A DNA stretch of 64,000 nt from Alphaproteobacteria bacterium. Lineage in GTDB: Bacteria > Pseudomonadota > Alphaproteobacteria > Rhodobacterales > Rhodobacteraceae. Within the stretch, counting starts at the first letter, position 1. Each line of letters opens with the position of its first letter. Of the stretch, positions 63,067 through 64,000 are shown piece after piece. The translations under genes were made by a program, and so were the position numbers. The stretch covers positions 124,001-188,000 of the forward strand of contig JAUIFH010000001.1 in NCBI GenBank assembly GCA_030429495.1, read 5' to 3'. Under the pieces are notes generated by a model. The model did not search any database, had not been told where the DNA came from, and saw only the letters and a list, made by a program, of their open reading frames with translations.

Positions 63067-63785
63067 TCGCCCTCCGCGAGCGGCCCCAGCAGGATCAGTG
63101 CCGGTCCGTCTGCGGCCTCTGTGGCGATCAGTGCCTCCATTGTGGCCAACGTACCACGAACGAGATTTTGCGCCGGAGTAGAGACACTTTCAGCGAGAAG
63201 GGCAGACGTATCAGCGGGCAGGCCCGCTGCCTGAAGCCGCCGGGCAAGTTCGGCGAATGTCCGTTTCCCCATGAAGATGACCGTCGTGGCCGTCGGGTCG
63301 GCGAGCGCCGGAATGTTCAGATCCTCGGGCAGGGCGCCGGTCACGTCGTGGCCCGTCACGAACTGGACCCGCCGCGCGGTCAGGCGCCGCGTGAGGGGTA
63401 TCCCGGCGGCTGCGGCCGCGGCCATCGCCGACGTCACGCCCGGAATGATCTCGTATCCTATTCCCGCCTCCCGGCAGGCGGTGATCTCTTCCTCTAGCCG
63501 TCCGAACAATCCGCAATCGCCGGACTTCAGCCGCACGACCCGCGCGCCGGAACGCGCATAGTCCACAAGCAGACGGCTCACATGGTCCTGCTTCGGCGAG
63601 GCGCGTCCCGCCCGCTTTCCGACACCGACCATATCCGCCCCCTCACGCGCCTTGGCCAGGATCGGACCAGAGGCGAGGTCGTCGAACAGCACGGCGTCCG
63701 CATTGGCGAGGCGATTCACGGCCTTGAGCGTCAGAAGCTCCGGATCGCCGGGACCCGAGGACACAAAACTGATGAAACCGCTCAT
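63063..63785 (-). CDS. cobA: uroporphyrinogen-III C-methyltransferase
   Basis: Makes precorrin-2 by methylating uroporphyrinogen III at C-2 and C-7, the branch step to cobalamin. The 240-residue SAM enzyme has FVSSGPGDPELLTLKAVN, the RLKSGDCGLFGRLEEEI motif and VIPGVTSAMAAAA type IIPGVTSAMAAAAAAGIP, all conserved. It is not fused to CysG. Overlaps cobB upstream and DUF1636 downstream by ATGA. Confidence 0.95.
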   Translation of the reverse strand: MSGFISFVSSGPGDPELLTLKAVNRLANADAVLFDDLASGPILAKAREGADMVGVGKRAGRASPKQDHVSRLLVDYARSGARVVRLKSGDCGLFGRLEEEITACREAGIGYEIIPGVTSAMAAAAAAGIPLTRRLTARRVQFVTGHDVTGALPEDLNIPALADPTATTVIFMGKRTFAELARRLQAAGLPADTSALLAESVSTPAQNLVRGTLATMEALIATEAADGPALILLGPLAEGE

Positions 63786-64000
63786 GTGGCCTCCGCAATC
63801 AGGTGAAAGAACGTTCCCGTCGCGAGTCCCCGGCGTGATCCGGTCTCTGCAACGGCATCCCCGTTGGCGTCCACAACCCGCGCAAGCGCCAGATCGGGCT
63901 GATCGAGAATCGTCGAGTAGTGAAATTCGTGGCCTCTCAGCCGGGCTCCGGTCGCATGGCCGGGCACCGGCGCATGCAGTTCGGCGAGCCGGTAGCCAAG
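63782..64000 (-). CDS. cobB: cobyrinate a,c-diamide synthase, C-terminal part (runs off the right edge)
   Basis: The last 72 residues of an enzyme that amidates the a and c carboxyls of (hydrogeno)byrinic acid. The GHEFHYS motif, with the catalytic histidine of the glutaminase domain, is visible, and LGYRLAELHAPVPG precedes it. The rest is beyond the window. It shares ATGA with cobA. Confidence 0.87.
   Translation of the reverse strand, partial: LGYRLAELHAPVPGHATGARLRGHEFHYSTILDQPDLALARVVDANGDAVAETGSRRGLATGTFFHLIAEAT

Noticed and set aside
1-64000. CRISPR arrays, insertion sequences, prophage or defence islands
   Set aside because: No repeated spacer units, transposase, integrase, capsid or nuclease genes were found on reading the window.

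Overview
The window is a gene-dense, high-GC stretch of chromosome, most probably from an alphaproteobacterium of the Rhodobacterales (Rhodobacteraceae/Paracoccaceae). The grounds are the type of protein families present (heterotetrameric sarcosine oxidase, a MaoC-phosphotransacetylase fusion, a GST-like FzlA-type protein, CbtA/CbtB cobalt transport with aerobic-pathway cob genes, and a frc-type sugar ABC system with a ROK regulator), together with strong GC bias in third codon positions. I see no transposase, integrase, phage gene, CRISPR array or rRNA. Almost all genes look intact. The two edges cut mutS (left) and cobB (right).

Layout. 1-8.6 kb: mutS (partial), an MFS exporter, malic enzyme maeB, an exported MsrA, an SCP2-domain protein, argG and a polytopic membrane protein. 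8.7-15.6 kb: ilvA, an Hpt protein facing a response-regulator/PP2C phosphatase, a Nudix hydrolase, the overlapping trio hslO-nudL-cca, and a LysE-type exporter. 15.7-20.7 kb: two tandem ABC exporter half-transporters coupled to an RNA methyltransferase. 20.8-23.1 kb: an envelope cluster (L,D-transpeptidase, CAP lipoprotein, second L,D-transpeptidase, 60-residue membrane peptide) closed by a bidirectional terminator. 23.1-29.9 kb: hemH, a SAM methyltransferase, comF, grxC-nitrilase-marR, ubiG, a proline iminopeptidase and a triple iron-sulfur CDGSH protein.

29.9-38.7 kb is one long leftward run: a P-loop kinase, soxB-soxD-soxA-soxG (sarcosine oxidase), a metal-dependent amidohydrolase coupled to an XRE-cupin regulator, and the MaoC-PTA fusion. 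A Fur/Mur-like box sits just ahead of soxB. 38.8-45.5 kb: dxs, an exported ankyrin protein, a small basic protein, queG, a probable fzlA, mtgA and an orphan Hint-domain protein. 45.6-53 kb: glutamate synthase, in which gltD and gltB are separated by an exported protein and a GFA-family protein whose start and stop codons overlap. Two copies of an AGTCA/AGGTCA-N7-TGACCT palindrome precede gltD. 53-56 kb: uppP, a sulfotransferase-like protein, an NDUFA9-like Rossmann protein and tRNA-Leu(CAG).

56.3-60.6 kb: frcB-frcC-frcA for sugar import, divergent from a ROK regulator with a clear palindromic operator and back-to-back promoters. 60.6-64 kb: cobalamin genes cobB-cobA-DUF1636, then a cobalamin riboswitch controlling cbtB-cbtA, a terminator, and cobF. 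The only gap over 300 bases (62412-62739) is largely filled by that riboswitch.

No wholly new defence or mobile system is evident. The most promising unexplained items are the DUF1636 protein coupled to cobA, the paired palindromes before gltD with the two foreign genes inside the glutamate synthase operon, the sarcosine oxidase-amidohydrolase-regulator unit with its Fur-like box, and the mtgA-fzlA pair.
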